Position numbers and translations under genes: made by a program. This document shows positions 14,509-22,666 of a stretch of 40,511 nt of DNA, one piece after another; position 1 is the first letter of the stretch, and every line of letters starts with the position of its first letter. This stretch comes from an uncultured Verrucomicrobiales bacterium. GTDB taxonomy: Bacteria; Verrucomicrobiota; Verrucomicrobiia; Verrucomicrobiales; Akkermansiaceae. The stretch lies in contig CALCHQ010000061.1 of the NCBI GenBank assembly GCA_937901085.1, positions 1 to 40,511 of the forward strand. Direction: 5' to 3'. Under the pieces are notes generated by a model that saw only the letters and a program-made list of their open reading frames with translations, was not told where the DNA came from and made no database searches.

Positions 14509-16416
14509 ATGTTTTGCTTACGTTCCATTGCCACTTTTCTGTTGACCCTCATCTGCGGCAGCAGCATGGCCTGCGCTGCTAAAGCACCCCGCCCGTATGG
14601 CCCTGTTCCGACGGAACAGCAGGTCAACTGGCTGCGGATGGAATGGTACGCCTTTGTGCATTTCGGTCTGAATACCTACACCAACCGTGAATGGGGCTAC
14701 GGCGACGAAAGCCCGACCTTGTTCAACCCCGCGGATTTCGATGCCGAAGCCATTGTCCGCACCTTCAAGGAAGCTGGCATGAACGGCATGATTTACACCG
14801 CCAAGCACCACGACGGCTTCTGCACCTGGCCCACGAAATCCACCACCCACAACATCACGCAATCACCCTGGAAAGATGGCAAGGGCGACGTGGTGCGGGA
14901 ATTTGCCAATGCCTGCAAGAAATACGACTTTCCTTTCGGCACCTACCTTTCCCCCTGGGATCGCAACTGTGCCGAATACGGCCGCGAGGGCTACCTCAAA
15001 GTCTACTACAAGCAGATAGAGGAACTGCTGAGCAACTACGGCCCCATCTTTGAAATCTGGTTCGACGGCGCCATGGGTGGCGACGGCTACTACGGCGGCG
15101 CCCGCGAAGGCCGCAACATCGGCAATGCCGACACCTACTACAACTACGCACGCGTCGTTCGGCAGATACGCCGTCTGCAGCCGGACTGCATCATCTGGGG
15201 GGCAGCGCAGCGGGGCGATGTCGTCTGGGCCGGCTCCGAAAAAGGCTTTGCGCGCCACTACCCGCTCTGGAATGTGCGCGACAACAAGTGGATATCGCTG
15301 GAAGCCGACACCCCCATCAACCACCGCGGCTGGTTCTGGCATCCGGGGCAGGGGGGGCATGTCAAAACGCCGGAACACCTCATGCAGGTCTACCTCAGCA
15401 GCGTCGGCCGCGGGGCTAACCTCATCCTCAACCTCGCACCCGACCGCGATGGCCACCTGGATGCCGCCGATGTCGCTGCCCTGCAAGCCTTTGGTGAAAT
15501 GCGCCGCCAGCTTCTGGCCAATGATTACGCCCTGAAAGCCAAAGCCCGCGCCAGTTCCGTATTCAGCAAGCGCCACCGTGCCTCCCGGCTGACCGATGGT
15601 GACATCGAGAGCTACTGGTGCCCGAAAGAAACAGATAAGCAGCCCAGCGTCGAAATCAAACTGGAACAAGCCACCACCTTCGATGTCGTGCGCCTGCGCG
15701 AGCAAATCCGCCTGGGGCAGCGCGTGGAAGCCTTCCAGCTCGAAGCCATGGTGGACGGCAGCTGGAAAACCATCATTGCCCCAGGCCAGCCGGGCGAAAA
15801 AGAAGACCAGTTTGATGGCATCCGCGGCGGCAAGGGACACACCATCGGCAACCAGGTACTCCGCTGGCTGGAAGCCCCTGTCACCACCGACAGACTGCGC
15901 CTCACCATCACCCGCAGCAAAGCCGTTCCCTGCATCTCCGAACTCTCCCTGCTCAACATGCCTGGTGTGACCCAGCCGCGCCCCGTGGCGGCCGATGATG
16001 CAGCCGGGAAGGCGCTGGATTCCACCGGCTGGAGCTACAGCGGCTTTGCCGCCGAAAAAGCCGCCCTTGCCTTTGACGGCAAACCCGACACCCTGTGGAG
16101 CATCGACCGCTGCCCCTCGCACTTCGTGGTTGACATGAAGAAAGAATACAGCATCGATGCCTTTGCCTATCTTCCCCGGCAGGATGGCCAGACCCAGGGC
16201 ATGACCAGCCGCTACCGTCTGGAAACCAGCACCGACGGTCAGAACTGGACCACCGCCGCCGAGGGAGAATTCGGCAACCTGCGTGCCAATCCCATTGAGC
16301 AGCACATCAGCTTCCCGCCGCAGAAAGCGCGCTACCTCCGCTTCTTCTCCACCGCCGCCCTCGATGGTACAGGCAGCTCCGTGGCCGAACTCAAAATCTA
16401 CGGTAAGAAAAATTAA
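14509..16416 (+). CDS. Secreted alpha-L-fucosidase, GH29, with two C-terminal galactose-binding-like domains
   Basis: The 635-residue product has a signal peptide (MFCLRSIATFLLTLICGSSMACAA). The catalytic barrel covers residues about 35-345, with FVHFGLNTYTNREWG, YTAKHHDGFCTWP and the nucleophile segment IFEIWFDGAMG (Asp186) of GH29 retaining fucosidases. Two F5/8-type C (CBM32-like) domains follow at about 350-490 and 505-632; the second ends with ARYLRFF and VAELKIYG. It releases terminal fucose from glycans, most likely mucin O-glycans given the sialidases in the window. The gene stands alone and ends at a strong terminator. A TAGTAT at 14497-14502 with TTGCTT 16 bp upstream would give a leaderless transcript. 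Confidence 0.93.
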   Translation: MFCLRSIATFLLTLICGSSMACAAKAPRPYGPVPTEQQVNWLRMEWYAFVHFGLNTYTNREWGYGDESPTLFNPADFDAEAIVRTFKEAGMNGMIYTAKHHDGFCTWPTKSTTHNITQSPWKDGKGDVVREFANACKKYDFPFGTYLSPWDRNCAEYGREGYLKVYYKQIEELLSNYGPIFEIWFDGAMGGDGYYGGAREGRNIGNADTYYNYARVVRQIRRLQPDCIIWGAAQRGDVVWAGSEKGFARHYPLWNVRDNKWISLEADTPINHRGWFWHPGQGGHVKTPEHLMQVYLSSVGRGANLILNLAPDRDGHLDAADVAALQAFGEMRRQLLANDYALKAKARASSVFSKRHRASRLTDGDIESYWCPKETDKQPSVEIKLEQATTFDVVRLREQIRLGQRVEAFQLEAMVDGSWKTIIAPGQPGEKEDQFDGIRGGKGHTIGNQVLRWLEAPVTTDRLRLTITRSKAVPCISELSLLNMPGVTQPRPVAADDAAGKALDSTGWSYSGFAAEKAALAFDGKPDTLWSIDRCPSHFVVDMKKEYSIDAFAYLPRQDGQTQGMTSRYRLETSTDGQNWTTAAEGEFGNLRANPIEQHISFPPQKARYLRFFSTAALDGTGSSVAELKIYGKKN

Positions 16417-16434
16417 TTAAAATTCCCTCTTTTG

Positions 16435-16470
16435 AAAAGCATGCTGTGGAATCCTCCACAGCATGCTTTT
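16435..16470 (+). terminator. Rho-independent terminator of the fucosidase gene
   Basis: AAAAGCATGCTGTGGA and its exact complement form a 16-bp perfect stem with a 4-nt loop (ATCC), followed by a T-run. The flanking A and T runs make it potentially bidirectional. Confidence 0.95.
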
Positions 16471-16506
16471 TATTTATCATCAATAACATACATGATACGG
16501 AGGTAT

Positions 16507-16530
16507 TGTATATCGCATTTTACATGCGAT
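16507..16530 (-). promoter_or_regulatory. Orphan inverted copy of the PEP-CTERM promoter module
   Basis: Read on the minus strand, TCGCATGTAAAATGCGA is followed directly by TATACA, the same arrangement as upstream of the two PEP-CTERM genes. It points toward the fucosidase 3' end, where no minus-strand gene is visible. It may be a relic, a source of antisense RNA, or a second binding site for the shared regulator. Confidence 0.5.
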
Positions 16531-16829
16531 GTACAGTTCGATTTTCATAAGGGGTATAAAAAAAGGGAGTTAAATTCCTTTTTAACATGAATTCTGAACA
16601 GAAATCGGCCTTTTTTCCCTATTTTCCTGCAAAAAGGTGAAAAAATTCAGTTAGCAAGGAAAAAAAACAGAAGAAAAGAGGCCGCCGCTCGCATTTTGCC
16701 GGCCTGTCCGCCTTGCCAGGCCTTTATTTCACTAGGCAGGTATCGTTGAATCCCATCTGGAAAAGCCTGGGTAGGATTCCTTCTGTAACATCCTCTCATT
16801 ATTGAAATTAAATGATTTCCTGCACGAGT

Positions 16830-16852
16830 TCGCATGTAAAATGAGGTAAACT
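16830..16852 (+). promoter_or_regulatory. Shared promoter module upstream of the first PEP-CTERM gene
   Basis: The 17-mer TCGCATGTAAAATGAGG is followed immediately by the -10-like hexamer TAAACT. The same layout, with a perfect palindromic 17-mer and TATACT, precedes the second PEP-CTERM gene. No -35 consensus precedes either copy. A transcript starting near 16859 would have a leader of about 88 nt. Confidence 0.6.
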
Positions 16853-16946
16853 CACAGCGTGTCTCCCTGAGAAAGAGTCATTCCATTGTGCAAGGAAGTT
16901 CTCTTCTGAGAGATGTACCTGAAACACTAATAATCAACACACTATC

Positions 16947-17633
16947 ATGAAAAAGACAATTATTCTGTTAATTTCCCTGGCTAGCGTATCAATGGGCGTA
17001 GATACACTCAAAACGCTGGACTCGGAGAAGCTGAACGTAGCTCAAGTTACACTTAACGGTTCCGACACCATTACAGGTGGCAATCAACCCCTGACATTCT
17101 CTGTAGATGAGAAGACTACGCTGACAGATTATACCCTTACGTTTGGATTTGATGCTATTCCGACCGATGGGAAAGACCCCTGGCTGCGCCTGACTAACAA
17201 CCAGTATGGTTTCAAAACAACCAGCAGCACAACAATGGTTGCCGTCAATGCAGATTGGGATATCCCGATTGATGGTTCAACCTTTACTATTAACACCTCT
17301 GATACATTTGCTCTTACGGTCAGCGGTTCTACAGCCTATCTTTCCAATCTTACGCAGGAAGAGTACACCAGTTTTTCCATCGAAGGCAATGAGTCAAAAT
17401 GGAGCCTGACTACTGCATCAAGAATATTCACTAATTCTTCTGCCAATCAGGTACAAGTAGGTGAAGTGGCAGATCTGACTGGTCTGACGGAAGCTCAGGT
17501 TCTTGAGGTTGCCAAAACAGGTACATATACCGTGACCTCGACACCTGGTACGCCTGCTGTTCCCGAGCCAGCAACCGCCACGCTTTCCCTGCTGGCTCTG
17601 GCCGGTCTGGCAGCACGTCGCCGCCGCAAGTAA
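16947..17633 (+). CDS. PEP-CTERM exported protein 1
   Basis: The 228-residue product has a signal peptide (MKKTIILLISLASVSMG). It ends with the exosortase sorting tail VPEPATATLSLLALAGLAARRRRK: a VPEP motif, a hydrophobic helix and a basic end. Such proteins are exported, and the tail is processed by exosortase (an EpsH/XrtA-type enzyme not in this window). The middle is rich in Thr, Ser, Leu and Asp with beta-strand character and no known enzymatic motif. The 5' leader and 3' UTR resemble those of the second PEP-CTERM gene 4.3 kb away. Confidence 0.85.
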   Translation: MKKTIILLISLASVSMGVDTLKTLDSEKLNVAQVTLNGSDTITGGNQPLTFSVDEKTTLTDYTLTFGFDAIPTDGKDPWLRLTNNQYGFKTTSSTTMVAVNADWDIPIDGSTFTINTSDTFALTVSGSTAYLSNLTQEEYTSFSIEGNESKWSLTTASRIFTNSSANQVQVGEVADLTGLTEAQVLEVAKTGTYTVTSTPGTPAVPEPATATLSLLALAGLAARRRRK

Positions 17634-17668
17634 GACTTGAGAGGACGTAGATTTATCGAAGTCCCGCG
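17634..17668 (+). promoter_or_regulatory. Conserved 3' UTR element, copy 1
   Basis: The 35 bases after the stop match 22632-22666 at 32 positions. The core GGAC-gta-GAT-tt-ATC-gaa-GTCC can fold as a small hairpin. It is likely part of the mature mRNA, because the terminator follows it. Confidence 0.55.
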
Positions 17669-17699
17669 AATCCCCGGTGAGTTCTGCCCGCCGGGGATT
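17669..17699 (+). terminator. Terminator of PEP-CTERM gene 1
   Basis: AATCCCCGG (17669-17677) pairs with CCGGGGATT (17691-17699) and is followed by CTGTTTTTG. It has the stem plus T-run layout of a rho-independent terminator. Confidence 0.8.
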
Positions 17700-17729
17700 C
17701 CTGTTTTTGATTCCCTGCCTGCACCGATA

Positions 17730-17781
17730 ATGAAAACATAATTGCATGAAAAGGGTGCATTTCATGCAATTATGTTTTCAT
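17730..17781. repeat. Perfect 22-bp-arm inverted repeat
   Basis: The arms 17730-17751 and 17760-17781 are exact complements (core CATAATTGCATGAAA) with an 8-bp loop AGGGTGCA. It lies between the convergent PEP-CTERM and autotransporter genes, each of which has its own terminator. The AT-rich stem without a T-run is not typical of a terminator. It could be an extragenic palindrome or a miniature mobile element remnant. Confidence 0.85.
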
Positions 17782-17806
17782 ATATGCGGATTTGAGCAGA
17801 AAGCAG

Positions 17807-17836
17807 GCGGGGGCGGCATATTGATGCCGCCCCCGC
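17807..17836 (-). terminator. Terminator of the autotransporter gene
   Basis: GCGGGGGCGGCAT (17807-17819) and ATGCCGCCCCCGC (17824-17836) form a 13-bp stem with a 4-nt loop. On the minus strand it lies 30 bp past the autotransporter stop. The T-run is weak, but the stem is very stable. Confidence 0.75.
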
Positions 17837-17865
17837 TGGTTTACGGTGTGCAGGATCTACCTGCG

Positions 17866-20800
17866 TCAGAAGTTGATGCGGTAGCCCAGGGTGGCGTTGG
17901 CATTGAAATAGCCGTTATTGTATTCGCCGGAGGCATCGGCAAACACGGAGCCGCCATCACTACCCACGGGGATGATGAGGCCGATACCGGCTTCTACACC
18001 GAGTGTGCCCATGCTGGCGCTTTCAACCTTGGCGCGGGCGCTTGTTCCGGCAAAGGCTACATCGGCCTCGCCATGGCGGTCGCCGGTGTGGGCTTTACCC
18101 AGCACGCGGGCTTCAAGAATCGAGGTGCGGTTGTAGAGGTTCTCTCCAACCACGGCCTGCAGGCGCGTACCGAAGCCGAAGGTTACGGTGTTCATGCTCT
18201 GCTCGTCGATGTCGAGTGCGGCGTTACCACCCTTTTCGCTGTAGGCGTCGATGCTGGTGTGGCGGAACATGACGTTGACTACGGGCTGCAGGCAGGTGGT
18301 AGCCTCCTCGTCCAGCGCCACTACATAGCCCAGTTCATACAGGAGACCCAGGGAGCTGCCTTCGGTCTTGCCTTCTGTCTCATAGCTGAGGGCTCCGGCG
18401 CTGACGCTGCGGTCGAACTTGGAGTCCATGAGGCCGTAGGAGGCTACGAAGGTATGCGTCCATGCCGAGCTGGTATAGCGCGCAAAGGCGGTGACATAGC
18501 AGGTATCCATGTCGCCCTTGATGGTGTCGGGGCCTTCGGTCTTGTAGTCACCATACATAGCGGTGAAGGCAAAGCCCATGGTGAAGTAGGGGTCTACGTC
18601 GATGTCGAGCCCCACGGTGCCGCCCCAGTTGTTGAGGGTGTAGCCGGCGGCAGCGTCGTCCTTGCTCATCTTGGTGTAGTTGCCTTCGGCGTTGATCCAG
18701 GCATTGCAGTAGGGCATGCCGGTGTGGACGACATCATCGCCCCCCACGCCCATGGTGGTGGTGCGGTTGCGGATGGCCTTGAGCTGGCGTTCCATGTCGC
18801 TGGAGAGGGCAACGCCCAGCGTGGCTACTGATGCGCCTGCCACAGCGGCGGCACCCTTGTCATCCAGCAGGTGCTGCTCCACGGCATCCAGGATACCGGC
18901 CAGTTCGCTGCCTGCGGCGCTCGCCTGCGGGTCTGTTTCCTGGAAGGCCTGCTGAATCATCTGCACGCCTGCTGCGCCATTGGTGGTCTCCACTTCTACC
19001 GAATCGCTGACAAAGTTCTGGTTCACTGTGGTGGCGTAGACCAGTTGCTTGCCACCGTTTTCCCACATGAGCTGTGAGGTGTACTTGTTGCCGGTAGCAG
19101 CGCGGCTCAGAACCTGCAGCGTGGCGCCACCTGAGTAGGCTTCATCGAGTGTTATCAGGACAACGGGAGCGCTGGCCGAGGCATGGTTGAGGGTATCCAG
19201 CACGGTGCTGTCTGTAATGCGGAGGGTAAGCGCTCCTGCCGTTGTCACCAGCTTGCCGGCCTCCAGTTTCGCATCGGCGCTGTTCAGGGTGAGAGCGCTG
19301 TTCTGCAGGGTCAGGCTGCCGTTGATACTGGATGTACCGCTGCCGATAGCCAGGCTTTCGCAGCTGATGCTGCCTGCCTGGCTGGTGAGGGTCTGGACGG
19401 CAACATTCCCCATGCTGACCTTGGAACCAGCGTTGCTCAGGCTGCTGATATCCAGCTGGCGGGTACTGGCGCTGATGTTGCCCACAATCACGGTGCCTTT
19501 CCAGTCGTTGGCAAGTGCCAGATTTTCCTTGAGGGTATAGCCGGAGCTGATGGTGTAGACGCTGGAGTCTGAACCCGCCAGCTTGGTTGCACCTTCAAGA
19601 GTACCCAGCGCGTTCTGATTGAGGGACTGGCCGTTCAGGTCCAATGTACCGCCCGCCGAGCTGGCACGGAAGAAGCCGTTGCCCGTGGGCGTAGCGTTGA
19701 GCTGGATAGTGCCGCCGTTGAGTACCATGGCTTCGTGGGCATCTCCGGCGTTGTAGACGGCGGTTTCTGTGCTGCTGCCGGCATAGTAGGTGGTGCCGTT
19801 GGAGGTGACGGTGAAAGTACCACCGGTGAAGTTGCCGGATGCTGCTTCGCCGTTAATCTTCCAGGCTGTCACGCCGGTGCCGCCGGAGCTGCCGCCGTCC
19901 ACCACCTTATAGGAGGTCGTGACCGTGCTGTAACCGTTTGTTGTGCCGGAAATGCTTTCCTGAGTAGTACCGCTGATATTGTCGAGGTTGATGGTGCCGG
20001 ACAATTCCACCGTGCCGCTGTTGCTGATGGTGGTGGAGAGGGTGACATCCGTCAGGTTCAGCGTACCGTTGCTTTCCACGGTGATGGAACCGGCGCTGAC
20101 ATCAAGCCCTTCCAGCGTGGCGGTAGCACCGCCAGCGACGCTCAATTCTCCATCTACGGCAAGGGAATCGTCTCCTGTGCCGACAAAGCTGTAATCGCCG
20201 GCTTCAATGCTCATGTTGTCCACCGAAACGCTGCCGTCGATGGTGATTTCGGCGGTTTCGTTGTTGTTGAACACAACGTTAACGGTAGTATCGTCGGTAT
20301 TAGTGGGCAGTGAAACGAGTGTGCTGCCGCCATCAGTGGCGGCCCACTTGCTGCCAGACCAAGCGCTGTTGCCTGATTCCCAGTAGTAAGCGCTGGGCGT
20401 AGAGGAGGGCAAGGTCAGCGTCTTGATGTAGGTTTCAAAATCGCTGGCATTGCCGGCAAGGGTACTCATGTCTGTGATATCACCCAGGCTGAAGTTCAAA
20501 GCTGTATTCTGAGTGTAGAACTGTGTCTTGCCGTTGATGTCATCACCATTGTGATCAGCCGCAACCGACGACAGGATGATGTCGTCGGTAATTACGCAAC
20601 TGATGATTGCATCATTGGTGACATCATACAGGTAGACGGTGTTGGTTTCGGCATCGTAGGCAAAACGCAGAGTCAGGGGATTTTCGGCAGAAACGCTGGC
20701 GGCATCGACAAAAATTTTGTCGCTTGCTTCATTACCATAATACGAAGTTCCGTTGGCAAACATGATGCCGACCCCATCCCTGCCATTCGTGCGGAGACCG

Positions 20801-21675
20801 AAACCATCGCCGCTTCCAGCGTCAGAGGGAGCTATATAGACCAACCCACCGGCATCGCTGAATTTGGTAACAGAAAATTCAACCATCCATGATGAAAGCG
20901 TCAGAGGGGTTCCTGCCGTTGCATCGCCGAAGATGATGTGACTGCGCTGGCTTGTCAACGTGTTTCCTTTGTTGTCGGCGAATGTTGCTGTGTACGTGGG
21001 TAGGCCGCTGGAAGAAGAAGCGTAGCTGGCTGTTGCGGCTATACCATCAACAACATAGGCTGTGGTGGCCGTACCGGCAAAACCCTTGACAACGGCTATC
21101 AGCTTGTAGCCTTCTTCCCAGACAACCGAACTGTCCAGGCTGATGGTGGCATCGCCCGTCTTGGAGTTGAAGCTTACTGCCGCAGCATCTTCAATTCCGG
21201 CGATAGCGTTGCCCGAAGCATCACGCAGAGCCAGACCCAGGCTGATGTCTCCGTCGAGCGGGTTGGATTCATAGCCCGATGCCTGGAATGTAATATCGCT
21301 CAGGGTGGAACCGGCAGCTATATCACTGCCGAATACGAAGGTTGCCACCAGACCACCTGTGCCATTACGGCCTGCCAGCGTGAGGGTATCGTTCATCCAG
21401 TCACCTTCTTTGTAGGTCATGCCGTCAACGGTGATTTCCGGCGTACCCCAGTTGGCACCAATGGCATATCCGCTCGCACCGATGTAATAGCCATAATCCA
21501 TGGTGGAGGCTTTAGTGATGGCATTTTCAATACTATTCCAGGTTTCACTGGTCTGTACTGTGCCTGTGCTGTAGCCCGGCAGGGTAAGGCTGGCTGCTGA
21601 TGCGGTCTGGAAGATACCTGTGGCCAGCAGAGCCAGCAGGGCATTCCGTAAAGTGCATGGGAGATGTAATTTCAT
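17866..21675 (-). CDS. Large autotransporter (type V secretion) protein
   Basis: The product has 1,269 residues from the ATG at 21675, giving the signal peptide MKLHLPCTLRNALLALLATG followed by TASA. Residues about 30-210 form a beta-rich domain that resembles the adjacent PEP-CTERM protein 2 (matching ends VVWEEGYKLIAVVKGF and VTWSDSYKVVAMVDN). Residues about 220-420 look lectin-like (concanavalin/LamG type). Then comes a long passenger of short Gly/Ser/Thr/Asn repeats. The last about 270 residues form a 12-strand beta barrel with alternating aromatic positions and the C-terminal signature ATLGYRINF ending in Phe. It should be surface-displayed through the outer membrane. The passenger's ligand is unknown. 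It has its own promoter divergent from PEP-CTERM gene 2. Confidence 0.9.
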   Translation of the reverse strand: MKLHLPCTLRNALLALLATGIFQTASAASLTLPGYSTGTVQTSETWNSIENAITKASTMDYGYYIGASGYAIGANWGTPEITVDGMTYKEGDWMNDTLTLAGRNGTGGLVATFVFGSDIAAGSTLSDITFQASGYESNPLDGDISLGLALRDASGNAIAGIEDAAAVSFNSKTGDATISLDSSVVWEEGYKLIAVVKGFAGTATTAYVVDGIAATASYASSSSGLPTYTATFADNKGNTLTSQRSHIIFGDATAGTPLTLSSWMVEFSVTKFSDAGGLVYIAPSDAGSGDGFGLRTNGRDGVGIMFANGTSYYGNEASDKIFVDAASVSAENPLTLRFAYDAETNTVYLYDVTNDAIISCVITDDIILSSVAADHNGDDINGKTQFYTQNTALNFSLGDITDMSTLAGNASDFETYIKTLTLPSSTPSAYYWESGNSAWSGSKWAATDGGSTLVSLPTNTDDTTVNVVFNNNETAEITIDGSVSVDNMSIEAGDYSFVGTGDDSLAVDGELSVAGGATATLEGLDVSAGSITVESNGTLNLTDVTLSTTISNSGTVELSGTINLDNISGTTQESISGTTNGYSTVTTSYKVVDGGSSGGTGVTAWKINGEAASGNFTGGTFTVTSNGTTYYAGSSTETAVYNAGDAHEAMVLNGGTIQLNATPTGNGFFRASSAGGTLDLNGQSLNQNALGTLEGATKLAGSDSSVYTISSGYTLKENLALANDWKGTVIVGNISASTRQLDISSLSNAGSKVSMGNVAVQTLTSQAGSISCESLAIGSGTSSINGSLTLQNSALTLNSADAKLEAGKLVTTAGALTLRITDSTVLDTLNHASASAPVVLITLDEAYSGGATLQVLSRAATGNKYTSQLMWENGGKQLVYATTVNQNFVSDSVEVETTNGAAGVQMIQQAFQETDPQASAAGSELAGILDAVEQHLLDDKGAAAVAGASVATLGVALSSDMERQLKAIRNRTTTMGVGGDDVVHTGMPYCNAWINAEGNYTKMSKDDAAAGYTLNNWGGTVGLDIDVDPYFTMGFAFTAMYGDYKTEGPDTIKGDMDTCYVTAFARYTSSAWTHTFVASYGLMDSKFDRSVSAGALSYETEGKTEGSSLGLLYELGYVVALDEEATTCLQPVVNVMFRHTSIDAYSEKGGNAALDIDEQSMNTVTFGFGTRLQAVVGENLYNRTSILEARVLGKAHTGDRHGEADVAFAGTSARAKVESASMGTLGVEAGIGLIIPVGSDGGSVFADASGEYNNGYFNANATLGYRINF

Positions 21676-21732
21676 AATTGCAAGTAAGTTTTTCTGACTG
21701 GTAAAGACTGATAAAAAGTATTTATACCTACC

Positions 21733-21760
21733 AGTATATAGAGCGGAATCCACATGACAA
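21733..21760 (-). promoter_or_regulatory. Sigma-70-type promoter of the autotransporter gene
   Basis: On the minus strand TTGTCA (21760-21755) is separated by 16 bp from TATACT (21738-21733). A start near 21726 gives a leader of about 50 nt. It lies back to back with the module for PEP-CTERM gene 2. Confidence 0.65.
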
Positions 21761-21780
21761 GCCAAAAAAAACTACCTTTT

Positions 21781-21803
21781 TCGCATGTAAAATGCGATAT
21801 ACT
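21781..21803 (+). promoter_or_regulatory. Shared promoter module upstream of PEP-CTERM gene 2
   Basis: The near-perfect palindrome TCGCATGTAAAATGCGA (arms TCGCAT/ATGCGA) occupies 21781-21797 and TATACT follows at once. The 17-bp element therefore fills exactly the expected -35/-10 spacer. No good -35 is present (CCTTTT). This layout is typical of activator-dependent promoters in which the regulator binds inside the spacer. Confidence 0.65.
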
Positions 21804-21899
21804 GCGGGCGCAGAAAGGTCAGGTATTTTGCCATTCCGACGCGCGAGGAAGCAGACACCCCTGGTCATTCTGAACATCAATTTATCACTATATACTATC

Positions 21900-22631
21900 A
21901 TGAAAAAAACAATCATTACTTTGCTGGCTCTGGCAGGCGTGGCTGCCGCAGACGAGATGTCTCTGACGCTGCCCACAACTGGAGTTGACAATGGCGGACA
22001 TGGCTGGATTTCTGCTGATGCTGCACTGACCTATTTCGCAAAAAATGCAGATGGCGGTTACATGTTCAACGTGGGTGGAACGGTCAATCCGGATGCTAGC
22101 GTGAACGAAGGTGTTCTGTATGTCGACAACAATGTTGCTTCTGTGACACTGACTCCTCGCGTCGGCGCGGGCGGTTCTGGCGAAGTGATTCTGCTCAGCG
22201 GTCAGGAATTGAATGGCAGCTCTGTGGAAAGCCTGAGCTTTGATATTGCCGGCAGCTCCTGCACCAGTTCCGGTACGGTGGATCTGACTCTCGCCGTCAT
22301 CACGCTGAGTGGTGAGAACAATGATCAGTGGGTCGTTCTGGGCGAAGCCGCAACATCGACCCTGACGCTGGGTCAGAGTGGCTCTGTCGACCTGACGCTG
22401 GGCAGTGCTGTTACCTGGTCTGACTCCTACAAGGTTGTGGCCATGGTGGACAATACTGCCAAAGGTCTCAACGGCGGTGGTACTCCCACCTATACGCTGA
22501 CAGGTATGACGGTGACGGCTACATACACCGTGTCCGGCGCTCCTGATACTCCCGCTGTTCCCGAACCCGCCACGGCTACGCTGGGCCTGCTGGCTCTGGC
22601 CGGTCTGGCTATGCGTCGCCGCCGCAAGTAA
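21900..22631 (+). CDS. PEP-CTERM exported protein 2, related to the autotransporter passenger N-terminus
   Basis: The 243-residue product has a signal peptide (MKKTIITLLALAGVAAA; the upstream extension to 21792 is leader sequence). It ends in a VPEPATATLGLLALAGLAMRRRRK sorting tail. The mature domain starts SLTLPTTGVDNGG, similar to SLTLPGYSTGT in the autotransporter. It continues with a beta-rich region whose end (LTLGSAVTWSDSYKVVAMVD...TVTATY) aligns with the autotransporter's N-terminal domain. So the same fold appears once with an exosortase tail and once on an autotransporter. The function is unknown; an adhesin or carbohydrate-binding role is a guess. Confidence 0.85.
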   Translation: MKKTIITLLALAGVAAADEMSLTLPTTGVDNGGHGWISADAALTYFAKNADGGYMFNVGGTVNPDASVNEGVLYVDNNVASVTLTPRVGAGGSGEVILLSGQELNGSSVESLSFDIAGSSCTSSGTVDLTLAVITLSGENNDQWVVLGEAATSTLTLGQSGSVDLTLGSAVTWSDSYKVVAMVDNTAKGLNGGGTPTYTLTGMTVTATYTVSGAPDTPAVPEPATATLGLLALAGLAMRRRRK

Positions 22632-22666
22632 GACCTGAGAGGACGTAGATTAATCGAAGTCCCTCG
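22632..22666 (+). promoter_or_regulatory. Conserved 3' UTR element, copy 2
   Basis: It matches 17634-17668 at 32 of 35 positions. The hairpin core reads GGAC-gta-GATTAATC-gaa-GTCC. It is followed by a further structured region before the terminator. Confidence 0.55.

Larger units (their letters stand above)
16417..16946. other. 530-bp gene-free stretch with terminator and two copies of a promoter/operator module
   Basis: The stretch holds the fucosidase terminator, an inverted copy (16507-16529) and a direct copy (16830-16852) of the TCGCATGTAAAATGCGA-type module, and the 94-nt leader of the first PEP-CTERM gene. A minus-strand frame at 16647-16835 has no start context or composition that supports a gene. 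The region is unusually AT-rich with runs of A and T. Confidence 0.7.

Noticed and set aside
14863..16305. 480-codon minus-strand frame
   Set aside because: It is a shadow of the fucosidase gene, which has clear GH29 motifs on the plus strand.
16647..16835. 62-codon minus-strand frame before PEP-CTERM gene 1
   Set aside because: Composition follows A/T runs and a hairpin, there is no start context, and its upstream end overlaps the promoter module.
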